Assembly: GCA_947492575.1 (NCBI GenBank)
Contig: CANLNK010000002.1
Coordinates: forward strand, 283,304 to 347,303
Direction of reading: 5' to 3'
DNA length: 64,000 nt
Source: an uncultured Thalassotalea sp.
GTDB taxonomy: Bacteria > Pseudomonadota > Gammaproteobacteria > Enterobacterales > Alteromonadaceae
Each line of letters starts with the position of its first letter. Within the stretch, counting starts at the first letter, position 1. Shown in pieces: positions 54,432-63,732 of the stretch. Under the pieces are notes generated by a model. It saw only the letters and a program-made list of their open reading frames with translations, was not told where the DNA came from and searched no databases. Both the position numbers and the translations under genes were made by a program.

Positions 54432-54737
54432 TTACAATTCAAAATCACCGAAGTCTAGATCATCACTTGTCGATACTTTATTTTTGACTGGCGCGTCTAA
54501 CAAGGAAGGCTGAACGACTTGAGTTTCAACTTCTTCCTCTTTAACCTTCTTGATACCATCTTTACGCTTTTTACGTTGTTGACAGCGCTTTATTACCTTC
54601 TGCTTATCATCTGATGTTAAATTCAGCCACTGCTGACGCTCTTCACGAGAACGAAAGCAACCTAGGCAGTAGCCCTTCTCATTAGACTGGCACACACCTA
54701 TACAGGGACTAGGAACATCAAAAAATTCTAATTGCAT
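54432..54737 (-). CDS. DUF1289 family protein with four-Cys motif
   Basis: A 101-residue protein. The DUF1289 domain (about residues 9-52) has the family pattern SPCIGVCQSNEKGYCLGCFR, with Cys12, Cys16, Cys24 and Cys27 likely to bind zinc or an Fe-S cluster, followed by EERQQWLNLTSDDKQKVI. A basic stretch (about 52-66) and an acidic tail ending DDLDFGDFEL follow and are longer than in short family members. Function is unknown; cytoplasmic. Confidence 0.88.
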   Translation of the reverse strand: MQLEFFDVPSPCIGVCQSNEKGYCLGCFRSREERQQWLNLTSDDKQKVIKRCQQRKKRKDGIKKVKEEEVETQVVQPSLLDAPVKNKVSTSDDLDFGDFEL

Positions 54738-54816
54738 TAAATCATCTGTCTCTACATGCTATACCGCTCAAGCCATAAAAGGCTAGCGCTAATCAAGCAA
54801 TTCAATTGCTCTAAGT

Positions 54817-54853
54817 ATAGCCTGTACTTCTCGCGTTAAGTAGCACAGGCTAT
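54817..54853 (-). terminator. Possible terminator of the SulP gene
   Basis: Outer stem ATAGCCTGT with ACAGGCTAT and inner stem ACTT with AAGT. It lies 56 nt beyond the transporter stop. There is no strong T-run. Confidence 0.45.
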
Positions 54854-54908
54854 TTAGTCTGAACGGTTTAGCTAGACTCTTAATTTGAGTCAGGTCCAGT
54901 AAGGTTGG

Positions 54909-56465
54909 TTAAGCCAGCTTGTCCGTTGCAATATGGTAGTCAGGATCTTCTATTACATTGACCTCGACCAAATCACCCGCTTTTTCTAACAACAACTTAC
55001 ATTCCGGGCTTAAATGAACTAAATGCAAAGTCTTTCCACGACTGATATAGCGCTCAGCTAAAGTATCAATGGCTTCAATGGCTGAGTGATCCGCGACACG
55101 AGAATTCTTGAATTCTACAATAACGTCGTCACTATCATTATCCATATCAAACTGATCAAGGAAGCTAGTTACTGAACCAAAAAATAATGGGCCGTTAACT
55201 TCGTAAACCGTTGAACCTTTATTGTTTTTAGAGCGCACTAAGTTAACGTGTTTCGCATGTTCCCAAGCAAAAACCAGTGCAGATACAATCACACCTACGA
55301 CAACAGCAACAGCCAAGTCAGTTGCCACTGTTACCGCCGATACTAAGAAAATCACAAACGCATCTGCTTTTGGTACTTTGCGCATTATACGGAAGCTTGA
55401 CCATTCAAACGTACCGATAACAACAATAAACATAACACCCACAAGTGCTGCTAATGGAATTTGTTCAATCAAGCTCGAAGCAAATAAAATAATCGCCAAT
55501 AGACCTAGTGCAGCTGTTATACCCGAGGCACGACCACGACCACCAGAATTTACGTTAATCATCGACTGGCCAATCATGGCACAACCACCCATACCGCCAA
55601 AGAAGCCATTCACTGTGTTTGAAGCACCTTGTGCAATACACTCTTTATTACCACGACCACGTGTACCGGTTAGCTCATCAATTAGGGTCAGGGTTAACAA
55701 TGATTCAATCAAGCCAATCGCTGCGAGTATTAGTGCGAATGGGAAAATAATGCGCAATGTTTCAAAAGTAAACGGTACTTCTGGGATTGAGAATTGTGGT
55801 AAACCACCCGCAATTGTCGCTGCTGGGTCATTCGACATATCACGCACATAATCAATTACAGTGCGAGCATCTAAATCTAGGCTTTGAGCAAGTAGCGTAA
55901 CAACAATAATCGCGACAAGAGATGAAGGTACGGCTTTAGTTAATTTAGGTAAAAAGTGGATAATCGCCATAGTTAACAAAATTAACCCAGCCATCGTTAG
56001 CATCTGGTTGCCCTGCATCCAAACAAAAATACCTTCTTCATTCGCGACTTTGAATTGGCCTAATTGAGCAAGGAAAATCACAATGGCAAGACCATTAACG
56101 AAACCCAGCATAACTGGATGCGGTACGAGCCGAATAAATTTCCCCAGTTTGAATATTCCAAACAGGATCTGCAAGATACCGGTGAGTACGACGGTCGCAA
56201 ATAAGTACTGAACACCATGAAGTGCTACTAAGCTCACCATCACAACAGCCATTGCACCTGTTGCACCTGAAATCATGCCCGGACGACCACCAAAAATTGA
56301 AGTGATTAAGCCAACCATAAAGGCTGCGTACAAGCCAACTAAAGGATCAACACCTGCAACAAAAGCAAAGGCTACCGCTTCAGGTACCAATGCTAATGCG
56401 ACTGTCAAACCCGACAGCACATCATTTTTCAGGCTGGACACCTTACTCGCATGAATTTCAAACAT
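54909..56465 (-). CDS. SulP-family anion transporter with STAS domain
   Basis: A 518-residue inner-membrane transporter for sulfate, bicarbonate or another small anion. The membrane region (about 12-400) has the SulP signatures [25 protein letters not shown], seen as [19 protein letters not shown], and [18 protein letters not shown]. The C-terminal STAS domain (about 420-512) has [20 protein letters not shown], the anti-sigma-antagonist-like fold. Bicarbonate or sodium-dependent BicA-like function is possible but not established. It is a single gene with its own 245-bp upstream region. Confidence 0.93.
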   Translation of the reverse strand: MFEIHASKVSSLKNDVLSGLTVALALVPEAVAFAFVAGVDPLVGLYAAFMVGLITSIFGGRPGMISGATGAMAVVMVSLVALHGVQYLFATVVLTGILQILFGIFKLGKFIRLVPHPVMLGFVNGLAIVIFLAQLGQFKVANEEGIFVWMQGNQMLTMAGLILLTMAIIHFLPKLTKAVPSSLVAIIVVTLLAQSLDLDARTVIDYVRDMSNDPAATIAGGLPQFSIPEVPFTFETLRIIFPFALILAAIGLIESLLTLTLIDELTGTRGRGNKECIAQGASNTVNGFFGGMGGCAMIGQSMINVNSGGRGRASGITAALGLLAIILFASSLIEQIPLAALVGVMFIVVIGTFEWSSFRIMRKVPKADAFVIFLVSAVTVATDLAVAVVVGVIVSALVFAWEHAKHVNLVRSKNNKGSTVYEVNGPLFFGSVTSFLDQFDMDNDSDDVIVEFKNSRVADHSAIEAIDTLAERYISRGKTLHLVHLSPECKLLLEKAGDLVEVNVIEDPDYHIATDKLA

Positions 56466-56652
56466 CTTTTTCTCGCGTATATCGTATTTAATTAATTAGT
56501 GATTATGGTAGAACTTAGGCTATCTTGCGAAGCCAACAAACGCAGACGACACCAACAAGAAGCTTTGGCGGTAAGTGTAACTAGCAGAAATTACAACAGA
56601 ATGTCGCGTTTTAAAGGGTGGGGATAGTATAGAGTTGTATGAAAAATGTCAA

Positions 56653-56690
56653 TAACAGCCTATGTTAGCACTTACCAACAAAGGCTGTTA
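56653..56690 (-). terminator. Terminator hairpin of the GntR regulator gene
   Basis: Stem TAACAGCCT with AGGCTGTTA (9 bp) and a long loop that can fold further. It lies 20 nt beyond the regulator stop on the minus strand. The T-run is short. Confidence 0.6.
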
Positions 56691-56710
56691 ATCACTTGTT
56701 TTATATGGCC

Positions 56711-57385
56711 TTAAGACGCAGCGTTTGCTTGTTCTCGAGCCAGTAAGAAGGCTTTTATTTCATCGCGAGATCCTAGGATATGCTGCTTTAATCTAGCAAC
56801 GGCACCCTCGATATCACGCTTTTTGCATAATGAAAGAATATCGTTATGTTCAGACTCAGCTTTTGAAATGCCACCTGCCCACAATAAATGCATGCGGATA
56901 TAGCGATCGGCATTCTTGTTAAGTGTATTAACCAAATCTTGCGTTTGTGGACGACCGGCAGCTGAATACAAGCAATTGTGGTAATCAGAGTTAAGCTCAC
57001 TCCAAGTATTAGCGGCGTTTTCTTTACCCAGTGCTTTATCTAAGCGCCCAAGTAATACGCTAGCTTCCGCCAACGTATCGTCGGTTAAATTCGGAATTGA
57101 CGCAGCCAGTAAATCTGATTCTAGCATGGCACGTAATTCAAAAAGCTCATCAACTTGCTCTACATTAAGCTCAGTTGCCGTTGCGCCTTTATGAGGCTCA
57201 AAAGATACCAGCCCTTCAGCTTCCAGCTGTAATAATGCTTCTCTCACCGGAATTCGACTCACATTAAGCTCTTCTGCTAATGCAGCTTGGCGAAGAGGTT
57301 GGCCAGCAGTAATCTCACCACTTAATATTTTTTCGCGGATGCTCTCGACAACCAGCTGAGTTCTTGTTTTGTATTCTATCGCCAT
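56711..57385 (-). CDS. GntR/FadR-type regulator of hydroxyproline genes
   Basis: A 224-residue regulator of the FadR (FCD) subfamily. An N-terminal winged helix-turn-helix (about 10-75) has QAALAEELNVSRIPVREAL. The C-terminal FCD ligand domain (about 85-210) has ELRAMLESDLLAASI, and metal-ligand His candidates lie in SDYHNCLY. The start is the ATG at 57385, with AGGGA upstream; 30 more in-frame residues reach 57475 but overlap a terminator and lack family character. Its neighbours degrade hydroxyproline, so it likely responds to hydroxyproline or an intermediate. A TTGTAT-N5-ATGCAA palindrome 38 bp upstream may be its own operator. Confidence 0.88.
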   Translation of the reverse strand: MAIEYKTRTQLVVESIREKILSGEITAGQPLRQAALAEELNVSRIPVREALLQLEAEGLVSFEPHKGATATELNVEQVDELFELRAMLESDLLAASIPNLTDDTLAEASVLLGRLDKALGKENAANTWSELNSDYHNCLYSAAGRPQTQDLVNTLNKNADRYIRMHLLWAGGISKAESEHNDILSLCKKRDIEGAVARLKQHILGSRDEIKAFLLAREQANAAS

Positions 57386-57422
57386 ACTAATTTCCCTAGG
57401 TCTGAGGCTATCATTATAAGGA

Positions 57423-57439
57423 TTGTATTTAGAATGCAA
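57423..57439. promoter_or_regulatory. Candidate autoregulatory operator of the GntR gene
   Basis: The imperfect palindrome TTGTAT-TTAGA-ATGCAA lies between the aldehyde dehydrogenase terminator and the regulator ATG. It shares the TTGTAT half-site with the perfect operator at 60313-60326. Confidence 0.4.
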
Positions 57440-57450
57440 AGTACAAAAAC

Positions 57451-57484
57451 AAAAAAGGACACCAGTGCTACGCACTAGTGTCCT
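57451..57484 (-). terminator. Terminator of the hydroxyproline operon
   Basis: Stem AGGACACCAGTGC with GCACTAGTGTCCT (13 bp, one G-T-type mismatch) and loop TAC, followed on the minus strand by a run of T. It lies 31 nt after the dehydrogenase stop and separates the enzymes from the regulator gene. Confidence 0.88.
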
Positions 57485-57514
57485 AGCTCAATAACAATTT
57501 TTAAACTACTAGAG

Positions 57515-59038
57515 TTAGTCTCTCAACGAGCTAGGCAATAGCTCAGCAGGCAGATTTTGATAACAAATTGGGCGCTGAAAACGTTTAATTGCTTCACTAC
57601 CTACAGAAGTAGACCGCACATTCGTTGACGCGGGGAAAGGTCCACCGTGGTTCATTGATGCACACACTTCTACACCCGTCGGCATTTGGTTGTATATCAA
57701 CCGACCTACTTTGTGCGCCAGTGGAATAGCAAGTTCACCCGCTAGAGAAATATCTGCCTCTGCCGCGTGAATGCTGGCAGTTAAATTACCACGTAGTGCT
57801 GATACAAATTGTAATAACTCCGAAGCGTCAGCACACTTAATGAGCAACGCTGTTGATCCGAACACTTCTTCCTGCAGTTCAGGTTGGTCTATAAAAGTTG
57901 CCAGAGAAGTCGTAAAGACTGCAGCTTGCGCTAGATGGTTTTCACCTTGCTGACCAAGCGCTAATAAACTTACGCCCGGAATATCTTGCCATTTAGCAAC
58001 CGTTTGCTGATAAGTCTTACAAATTGCTGGTGTTAACATCACACCAGCAGACTGCGCTTCCACACTTGCCTTAACGGCAACTTCAAAGGCTTCTGTATGT
58101 TCGCCATCAACAACTAACCAAACACCTGGGCTGGTACAAAATTGGCCTTGCCCCATCATCATTGAGGCGACAAGCCCCTGTGCGATTTCAGCTGGATTCT
58201 CCGCAAGCTTCGTAGGCAAAACGAATTGCGGGTTGACGCTGCCCAGCTCTCCATAGAATGGAATAGGCTCAGCTCGTTGATTGATATGTCCTTGTAGGAT
58301 CATACCGACACGCTCAGAACCAGTGAAGCCGACGGCTTTAATAAGAGGGTGCTTAACGATTTTCTCAGCAATACCGTAGCTCTCGCCTTGGATAAGAGAG
58401 AAGACACCTGAATCCAACTCGCACAGATTTATTGCAGAGGAAATTGCTTGCGCCACTAACTCTGCGGTCGCCGGATGTGCAGTATGCGCTTTCATTACCA
58501 CAGGACAGCCTGCCGCCAATGCAGATGCGGTATCACCACCAGCAGTAGAGAATGCTAGAGGAAAGTTGCTCGCGCCAAAAACTGCGACAACACCAAGCGG
58601 CAAGTAACCTAAGCGTGTATCTGGTTTTGGCAACGGTTCTCTGGCAGGGTCTGCTTTATCAATAACAGCTGCATACTCTCCGCTTCGGAGCAAATTGGCA
58701 AATAACCCTAATTGCCCAACAGTACGACCGCGCTCGCCTATAATACGCGCTTCAGGTAAACCGGTTTCTGCGCAAGCTGTTGTCACCAGCTCGTCGCCTA
58801 ACGCCAAAATTTGCTCACCGATAGTATCTAAGAAGTGAGCTCGCTTTTCTGCTGGTAATTGGCTGTATGAATAAAAAGCCTTATTGGCAGCACCAATGGC
58901 TTGCTCGACTTCTTCATCTGTAGCATCAGCGAATCGCGTTGTCATCGGCTGATTAAGCGCTGGATTAAATGCAACAAAACCGTTTTCTGTTTCGCCAGTC
59001 CATTGACCCGCGATTAAATTCTTACCTGTTAATGCCAT
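57515..59038 (-). CDS. Alpha-ketoglutarate semialdehyde dehydrogenase, NADP-type
   Basis: A 507-residue aldehyde dehydrogenase, resembling the 2,5-dioxovalerate dehydrogenase class III enzymes. It oxidises alpha-ketoglutarate semialdehyde to alpha-ketoglutarate, the last step of hydroxyproline breakdown. The nucleophile is Cys301 in GQGQFCTSPGVW, the general base Glu264 in FYGELGS, and the cofactor-binding Gly loop is FTGSERVG. The block GVVAVFGASNFPLAFSTAGGDTASAL is characteristic of this subgroup, seen here as FGASNFPLAFSTAGGDT. It lies 76 nt downstream of the epimerase gene on the same strand. Confidence 0.92.
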   Translation of the reverse strand: MALTGKNLIAGQWTGETENGFVAFNPALNQPMTTRFADATDEEVEQAIGAANKAFYSYSQLPAEKRAHFLDTIGEQILALGDELVTTACAETGLPEARIIGERGRTVGQLGLFANLLRSGEYAAVIDKADPAREPLPKPDTRLGYLPLGVVAVFGASNFPLAFSTAGGDTASALAAGCPVVMKAHTAHPATAELVAQAISSAINLCELDSGVFSLIQGESYGIAEKIVKHPLIKAVGFTGSERVGMILQGHINQRAEPIPFYGELGSVNPQFVLPTKLAENPAEIAQGLVASMMMGQGQFCTSPGVWLVVDGEHTEAFEVAVKASVEAQSAGVMLTPAICKTYQQTVAKWQDIPGVSLLALGQQGENHLAQAAVFTTSLATFIDQPELQEEVFGSTALLIKCADASELLQFVSALRGNLTASIHAAEADISLAGELAIPLAHKVGRLIYNQMPTGVEVCASMNHGGPFPASTNVRSTSVGSEAIKRFQRPICYQNLPAELLPSSLRD

Positions 59039-59114
59039 AATAATTCACTTAATTATTTATGTGTGTAAAAGTTCGTGATGTCACGCAGTGATGACAAATT
59101 CCTATAAATCGTAA

Positions 59115-60128
59115 CTAAGTTACGCTGAAGCCGAATGCGTAGGGGTCATCATCGTCAATGGTGAAACACTGGCGCCCGAAAACATGTGCCCACCCTTGAA
59201 TGCTCGGCATAATTGCTGTGAGCATACCTTTGTCTGTTTCTATCTCGACAACATCTTCGATACACCCCACAAACTGGCTACCTATGTAACTCTCATGAAC
59301 AAATTTATCGCCGGCCTTTAACATGCCCTTGGCAAACAGTTGTGCCATTCGCGCGCTCGTCCCCGTACCACAAGGTGAGCGGTCAATGGCCTTATCGCCG
59401 TAAAATACTGCGTTTGCTGCATCAGAGAATTCGTTCTGTGGCGTACCTGTCCAAAGTAAGTGCGACACTCCTTTTACCGTTGGATCTTGAGGATGAACGC
59501 ACTCTACTGTTTCACTCACGATTTGACGAACAATAGGCGACCATTTAAGAATATCCCCAGCTGTCCAATGCTCAATACCTTGAAAGTTTGCTTGCGGCTC
59601 GACAATAACGTAGTAGTTACCACCGTAGGCAACGTCTACCGTTAACGTGCCAAGCCCTGGAATGTCCACTTCAATATCTTGATGAGCCAGATAAGCTGCG
59701 ACGTTAAAAATCTTCACATTTTTAATTTTGTCACCTTGTTGATCGTACTCAACATTAATTTGTCCTGCTGGCACGTCTAACGTTAATTTACCGGGTGTTT
59801 TTGGGTTAATTAAGCCGTTTTCTAGCGCGGCGGTGACGGTGCCAATCGTGCCATGACCACACATAGGTAAACAGCCAGAAGTCTCGATAAACAAGATTGA
59901 GGCATCGGCATTATCACTACATGGCGGATACAAGAATGATCCTGACATCATGTCGTGACCACGGGGCTCAAACATCAAGCCTTGGCGAATCCAGTCGTAT
60001 TCTTTTAAGAAATGCTGTCGCTTCTCGCTCATTGTCTTGCCTTTCAAATGAGGGTGACCGCTTGTCACTAACCTCACAGGATTGCCGCACGTATGTGCAT
60101 CAATACAAAAAAATGTACCTTTAATCAT
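59115..60128 (-). CDS. 4-hydroxyproline 2-epimerase (proline racemase family)
   Basis: A 337-residue two-base epimerase converting trans-4-hydroxy-L-proline to cis-4-hydroxy-D-proline. The two catalytic cysteines are Cys90 in LPMCGHGTIG and the Cys of RSPCGTGTSARMA. The second being Cys separates it from the Thr-type dehydratase relatives. The start IDAHTCGNPVRLV is the family signature. Context with the D-amino-acid dehydrogenase and the semialdehyde dehydrogenase supports the hydroxyproline assignment over proline racemase. It is the first gene of the minus-strand operon. Confidence 0.93.
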   Translation of the reverse strand: MIKGTFFCIDAHTCGNPVRLVTSGHPHLKGKTMSEKRQHFLKEYDWIRQGLMFEPRGHDMMSGSFLYPPCSDNADASILFIETSGCLPMCGHGTIGTVTAALENGLINPKTPGKLTLDVPAGQINVEYDQQGDKIKNVKIFNVAAYLAHQDIEVDIPGLGTLTVDVAYGGNYYVIVEPQANFQGIEHWTAGDILKWSPIVRQIVSETVECVHPQDPTVKGVSHLLWTGTPQNEFSDAANAVFYGDKAIDRSPCGTGTSARMAQLFAKGMLKAGDKFVHESYIGSQFVGCIEDVVEIETDKGMLTAIMPSIQGWAHVFGRQCFTIDDDDPYAFGFSVT

Positions 60129-60296
60129 AAATTAATCTAAATCGTTTTCTTGATAAGTGAATACGGGCCGGGGTTACTTAGGCGAATAGCTTTTTGTCAT
60201 CTAGCACCACACCCTTTTACTTTTAACAAAGCTGCACAAAAAAAACAGTAGATAGTATTTTGTTTAGTGCTCTGTAAATCACATATCATTACTCAA

Positions 60297-60341
60297 TTGC
60301 TAACCATAGGTATATTGTATACAATAATAAAAAGTAAACAA
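60297..60341. promoter_or_regulatory. Divergent promoters sharing a palindromic GntR-type operator
   Basis: The perfect 14-bp palindrome TATTGTATACAATA (60313-60326) contains TTGTATACAA, the kind of site bound by FCD-type GntR regulators. It supplies a -10 (TACAAT) on both strands. On the plus strand TTGCTA (60297-60302) lies 17 bp from TACAAT (60320-60325). On the minus strand TTGTTT (complement of 60336-60341) lies 16 bp from TACAAT (complement of 60314-60319). Binding would block both the epimerase operon and the divergent dehydrogenase gene. Confidence 0.7.
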
Positions 60342-60388
60342 GCTCTGGTTTAATAATTACTTGTCGAATAGGTTTTATAGAGCCTGTG

Positions 60389-60404
60389 ATACCAATTGAA
60401 ATAA
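60389..60404. repeat. Isolated end sequence of MITE B
   Basis: ATACCAATTGAAATAA is identical over 16 bp to the terminal repeat of MITE B (its right end, reversed). No second end is found nearby, so it is a solo end or remnant. It lies in the 5' leader of the dehydrogenase gene. Confidence 0.55.
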
Positions 60405-60466
60405 GTCTTCAATTCATCGGGAATCAACATTTATTCGTCACAAAATCAAGATGACATGACAGCATT

Positions 60467-61753
60467 ATGGTAGTAAACACAACAAGCACCCCACAATCTA
60501 TCGCGGTAGTAGGAGCAGGTATTATTGGTGTTAACTGTGCGCTTGCGCTGCAATTAAAAGGACACCAAGTAACATTAATTGATAAGGCAGGAATCGGTGA
60601 AGCCTGCTCTAAAGGTAATGCGGGCCACTTCGCAACCGAGCAAGTATTTCCACTCGCACAAGCTAGTATGCTCCCTAAACTTCCTCGTATGTTAATTGAT
60701 CCACTGGGCCCAGTAGCTATTTCACCGAAAACCATGTTCAAGTCTCTACCTTGGTTTATTCAATTCTTAAACAATATGCGCCCAAAGAGTGCTAAGCATG
60801 TTACTAAAGCGCTAACGGCCCTCAACGTTAATGCAATCGATTACTATCGCCCGCTACTTGAAATTGCAGGCGTAGAACATTTATTAACTGAACAAGGCTC
60901 TCTTTTAACATTTGAATCAACGCCGCTAGCAGATATTAAATCAACCCAACAAACCTTTGCCAGCCATGGGGTAAAGGTTGATTTAATGACGCTAGCACAA
61001 GCTCGTGAATTGGAACCAGCACTAAAAGATAACATTACCCACGCACTTTTCTTTCCTGAAGTTGGCCATACCATAGACCCACAAAAGCTCTGCATAGCAT
61101 TAGCTCAGGCTGCTATTAATCACGGTGCAAAATATATTCAAGCAGACGTTTTGGATGTTCAATTAGACGATGGCTGCGCTGGTGTGGTTGTTTCAAGAAA
61201 TGATGCGATAGGCAATAAATCTCGAGCAGAACGCATTTCCTTTGACAAGCTGGTTTTAGCTACGGGCGCTGCTTCAAAGTCTTTATTTAAGAAACTAGGC
61301 TACAAATTACCTATTCAAGCTGAACGTGGCTACCACTGCGCCCTAACCCATCACTCGTTGGTTAAGCGTCCCATTACTTCAGCAGAGCGCAAATTTATTA
61401 TGACGCCAATGGCATCAGGGTTAAGATTAGCTGGCACGGTAGAGTATGCTGATATCGACGCGCCTGCCAACTATAAGCGTGCAGACTCACTTTACATTAA
61501 TGCACAAGCCATCGTGGAAAACCTGCCAGAAAAGCAGTCGTCACCACATTGGATGGGGTGCAGACCATCATTGCCTGATTCTTTACCCGTAATTTCTAGA
61601 GCAACGCACCATAGCAATCTGTTTCTCGCGGTTGGTCACCATCACTTAGGCCTCACCCAAGGAGCAATTACAGGAAAACTCATTAGCCAACTAGTTGACA
61701 ACGAACCAACCGACATTGATGTCAGCCCGTTTGATATTAAGCGGTTTAACTAG
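60467..61753 (+). CDS. FAD-dependent D-amino-acid dehydrogenase, probable D-hydroxyproline dehydrogenase
   Basis: A 428-residue DadA/DAO-family flavoprotein. The N-terminal FAD-binding motif is IAVVGAGIIGVNCALAL with DKAG after it, followed by SKGNAGHFATEQVFPLA, typical of DadA-type enzymes. The C-terminal FAD contact is VGHHHLGLTQGAITGKL. It should oxidise cis-4-hydroxy-D-proline to pyrroline-4-hydroxy-2-carboxylate and pass electrons to the respiratory chain. The assignment comes from its divergence from the epimerase operon across a shared operator. The ATG at 60467 is the first in-frame one; nearby upstream ATGs meet stops. The ribosome site is weak. Confidence 0.88.
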   Translation: MVVNTTSTPQSIAVVGAGIIGVNCALALQLKGHQVTLIDKAGIGEACSKGNAGHFATEQVFPLAQASMLPKLPRMLIDPLGPVAISPKTMFKSLPWFIQFLNNMRPKSAKHVTKALTALNVNAIDYYRPLLEIAGVEHLLTEQGSLLTFESTPLADIKSTQQTFASHGVKVDLMTLAQARELEPALKDNITHALFFPEVGHTIDPQKLCIALAQAAINHGAKYIQADVLDVQLDDGCAGVVVSRNDAIGNKSRAERISFDKLVLATGAASKSLFKKLGYKLPIQAERGYHCALTHHSLVKRPITSAERKFIMTPMASGLRLAGTVEYADIDAPANYKRADSLYINAQAIVENLPEKQSSPHWMGCRPSLPDSLPVISRATHHSNLFLAVGHHHLGLTQGAITGKLISQLVDNEPTDIDVSPFDIKRFN

Positions 61754-61775
61754 TTAAATTCAGAAAGCGAGCGCT

Positions 61776-63377
61776 CTAGCTCGCAAGGTTTGAACGCGCA
61801 GAACTAGGCACAACAGGCTCTGAAACATAGGCAACTGGCACTTTCACTTTGAAACAACAGCCAGTTTCCACTTCAGGACAGCTAATAGAACCACCGAGTT
61901 TCGAATGTACGAGGTTGAACACAATATTGAGGCCTAATCCTGAGCCACCTTGACCGCGCTTAGTGGTAACAAACGGATCAAAAATCGTTTTCTTAACTTC
62001 TTTATCAATACCATTACCATTGTCTTTGTAGAGTAATGTTAGGTAGCCATTGTTCTCACTAAACTGAATGCTAATTTCACCTTCTTCACGACCTTCAAAG
62101 CCATGAATATGCGAATTCATCAGAAAGTTCGTTAATATCTGGTTCCATGCACTCGGATAAGTGACAAATTCAAAGTCACGGTCAACGTCGATAACAATAT
62201 CGTACTTCTTGCGCTTAAACATGGTCTTCACAGTGTTAACCACGTCATTAACATGTTGAGCAAGATTAATTTTAAGTTCAGGGTCAGTATGTTGTTCCAC
62301 AGCAACAGACTTAAAGCCACGAATCAATTCGACAGACTTATTTAAACTGCGCTCGATAATTTGCTGGTACTCTAGCAACAACTCCAACGTATCGACCAAT
62401 TGGCTTTTTGTGAGCTCTTGGTTATCGACAGCAGATTTTAAGCCATCGACTTTCTCTCTCAGCGCCGTAATTGACGTGACACAAATACCCAACGGCGTGT
62501 TTACTTCATGAGCAACACCAGCGACCAATTGACCAAGTGAAGCCATTTTTTCCGATTGTACCAATTGGTCTTTGGCCAAGGTTAAATCGTCCAAAGACTG
62601 TTGTAATTGGCTGTTACTTTCTTCAAGCTTGGCGGTGCGGTCAAACACTTTAATTTCTAATTCGCCATTCAGCTGAATTAACGCATTCTCCGCCTCTTCC
62701 AATCGGAAAATATCACTCTTGATTTGTTCGCGCATTTGGTTCATTGCGTCAACCAAATAATCGAGTTCGTCTCGTGCTTTAGGACGGTTTTGTAGCTCGA
62801 GCGTTTTATCTAAGTTATCGCCTGCCAGTTGCTGTGCATAATTGGTAATCGCATAAATATGACGTGTTACAGTCCAGTGAACAACGAACATTAAAACGAA
62901 GGCTACAATGAAAATCTTGATGAATTCAGACGTAATGATAAAGCCGGCTTTTTGCCAGAGGCGGGCGTAAATATCATCGTAATTTGCAAACACTTGAAGC
63001 GTGCCTATCGGGTTTTCACCATAGACAATTTGATATTCTTCAAAGATGCGTTGTTCCACAACAGACGGATCGCCAAACTCGTGTTCATTACCTAGGTCGG
63101 TAACGACTTTAGCGTAGGAAATATCAGGAAGATCAACGATACCTTTAATTTGCTGCTCCATAAGCGGCTCATTAAAGTCCCACAGGCTTGTCGCCATCGA
63201 CGGGATGTAACTCGTTTCAATATTGTTAAAGCGCTGCTGTAAGCTAGATATATCGTCTGTGTAATCTGAGTACAGCTGAACAAACGTCGAAGCAATCGAT
63301 AGCAAAGAGCTACACAACAGAATGTAAACTAATACACGCCGACTTAGCTTATTGTTGTAGTCAAACAGTTTACTCAT
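61776..63377 (-). CDS. Membrane sensor histidine kinase with HAMP domain
   Basis: A 533-residue sensor kinase. Two membrane segments (about 15-33 and 148-170) flank a periplasmic domain (about 34-147). A HAMP domain (about 170-225), a coiled-coil (about 225-275) and a HisKA-like domain with the His of LVAGVAHEVNTPLGICV follow. The HATPase_c domain (about 410-515) has TNFLMNSHIHGFEG, YKDNGNGID and RGQGGSGLGLNIVFN. No response regulator is adjacent. Its core is the closest match within the window to the GAF kinase at 52288-54273, including the shared EKMASLG stretch. Confidence 0.92.
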   Translation of the reverse strand: MSKLFDYNNKLSRRVLVYILLCSSLLSIASTFVQLYSDYTDDISSLQQRFNNIETSYIPSMATSLWDFNEPLMEQQIKGIVDLPDISYAKVVTDLGNEHEFGDPSVVEQRIFEEYQIVYGENPIGTLQVFANYDDIYARLWQKAGFIITSEFIKIFIVAFVLMFVVHWTVTRHIYAITNYAQQLAGDNLDKTLELQNRPKARDELDYLVDAMNQMREQIKSDIFRLEEAENALIQLNGELEIKVFDRTAKLEESNSQLQQSLDDLTLAKDQLVQSEKMASLGQLVAGVAHEVNTPLGICVTSITALREKVDGLKSAVDNQELTKSQLVDTLELLLEYQQIIERSLNKSVELIRGFKSVAVEQHTDPELKINLAQHVNDVVNTVKTMFKRKKYDIVIDVDRDFEFVTYPSAWNQILTNFLMNSHIHGFEGREEGEISIQFSENNGYLTLLYKDNGNGIDKEVKKTIFDPFVTTKRGQGGSGLGLNIVFNLVHSKLGGSISCPEVETGCCFKVKVPVAYVSEPVVPSSARSNLAS

Positions 63378-63678
63378 GAACTAATCCACAAACTCCATGA
63401 AATCCTGTGCGAAGTTTAACGATAAAGTTAAGTTTAATTACCGAATAATCGCAAGTTGTAACAACCTTTATAACGTCTATAGACAACATGTCAATAAATT
63501 CACACCTTGAAATTTGAAAGTTAACAAGTTTTAAACAAACATGCCTACATAACACGTGACTATTATCAGTTTGTTTACATTCTCGACATCGGCGCTATAA
63601 AAACCAACAGAGAGCATAATTATCACACAAAAAGTGTGGAGAAACACAAACTATTACAAAACCCTGCGAATAAATCCT
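63378..63678. other. AT-rich intergenic region upstream of the sensor kinase
   Basis: Sequence between the sensor kinase start and the terminator of the right-edge cytochrome gene. Apart from A/T-rich runs I see no hairpin, repeat or gene. Confidence 0.45.
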
Positions 63679-63708
63679 AAAAAGCCAGTGATTTATCACT
63701 GGCTTTTT
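63679..63708. terminator. Terminator of the right-edge cytochrome gene
   Basis: Stem AAAAGCCAGTGA with TCACTGGCTTTT and a 4-nt loop TTTA, with T-runs on both strands. It lies 25 nt beyond the cytochrome stop. Confidence 0.9.
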
Positions 63709-63732
63709 AGTAAGTACCGAAACAAGAACAAA

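Noticed and set aside
54797-54811. Palindrome AGCAATT-C-AATTGCT
   Set aside because: Perfect but short, AT-rich and between a stop and a start with no other signal; could easily be chance.
57386-57475. In-frame extension of the GntR regulator by 30 residues
   Set aside because: It overlaps the terminator of the preceding operon and a candidate operator, and the DNA-binding domain begins properly from the ATG at 57385.
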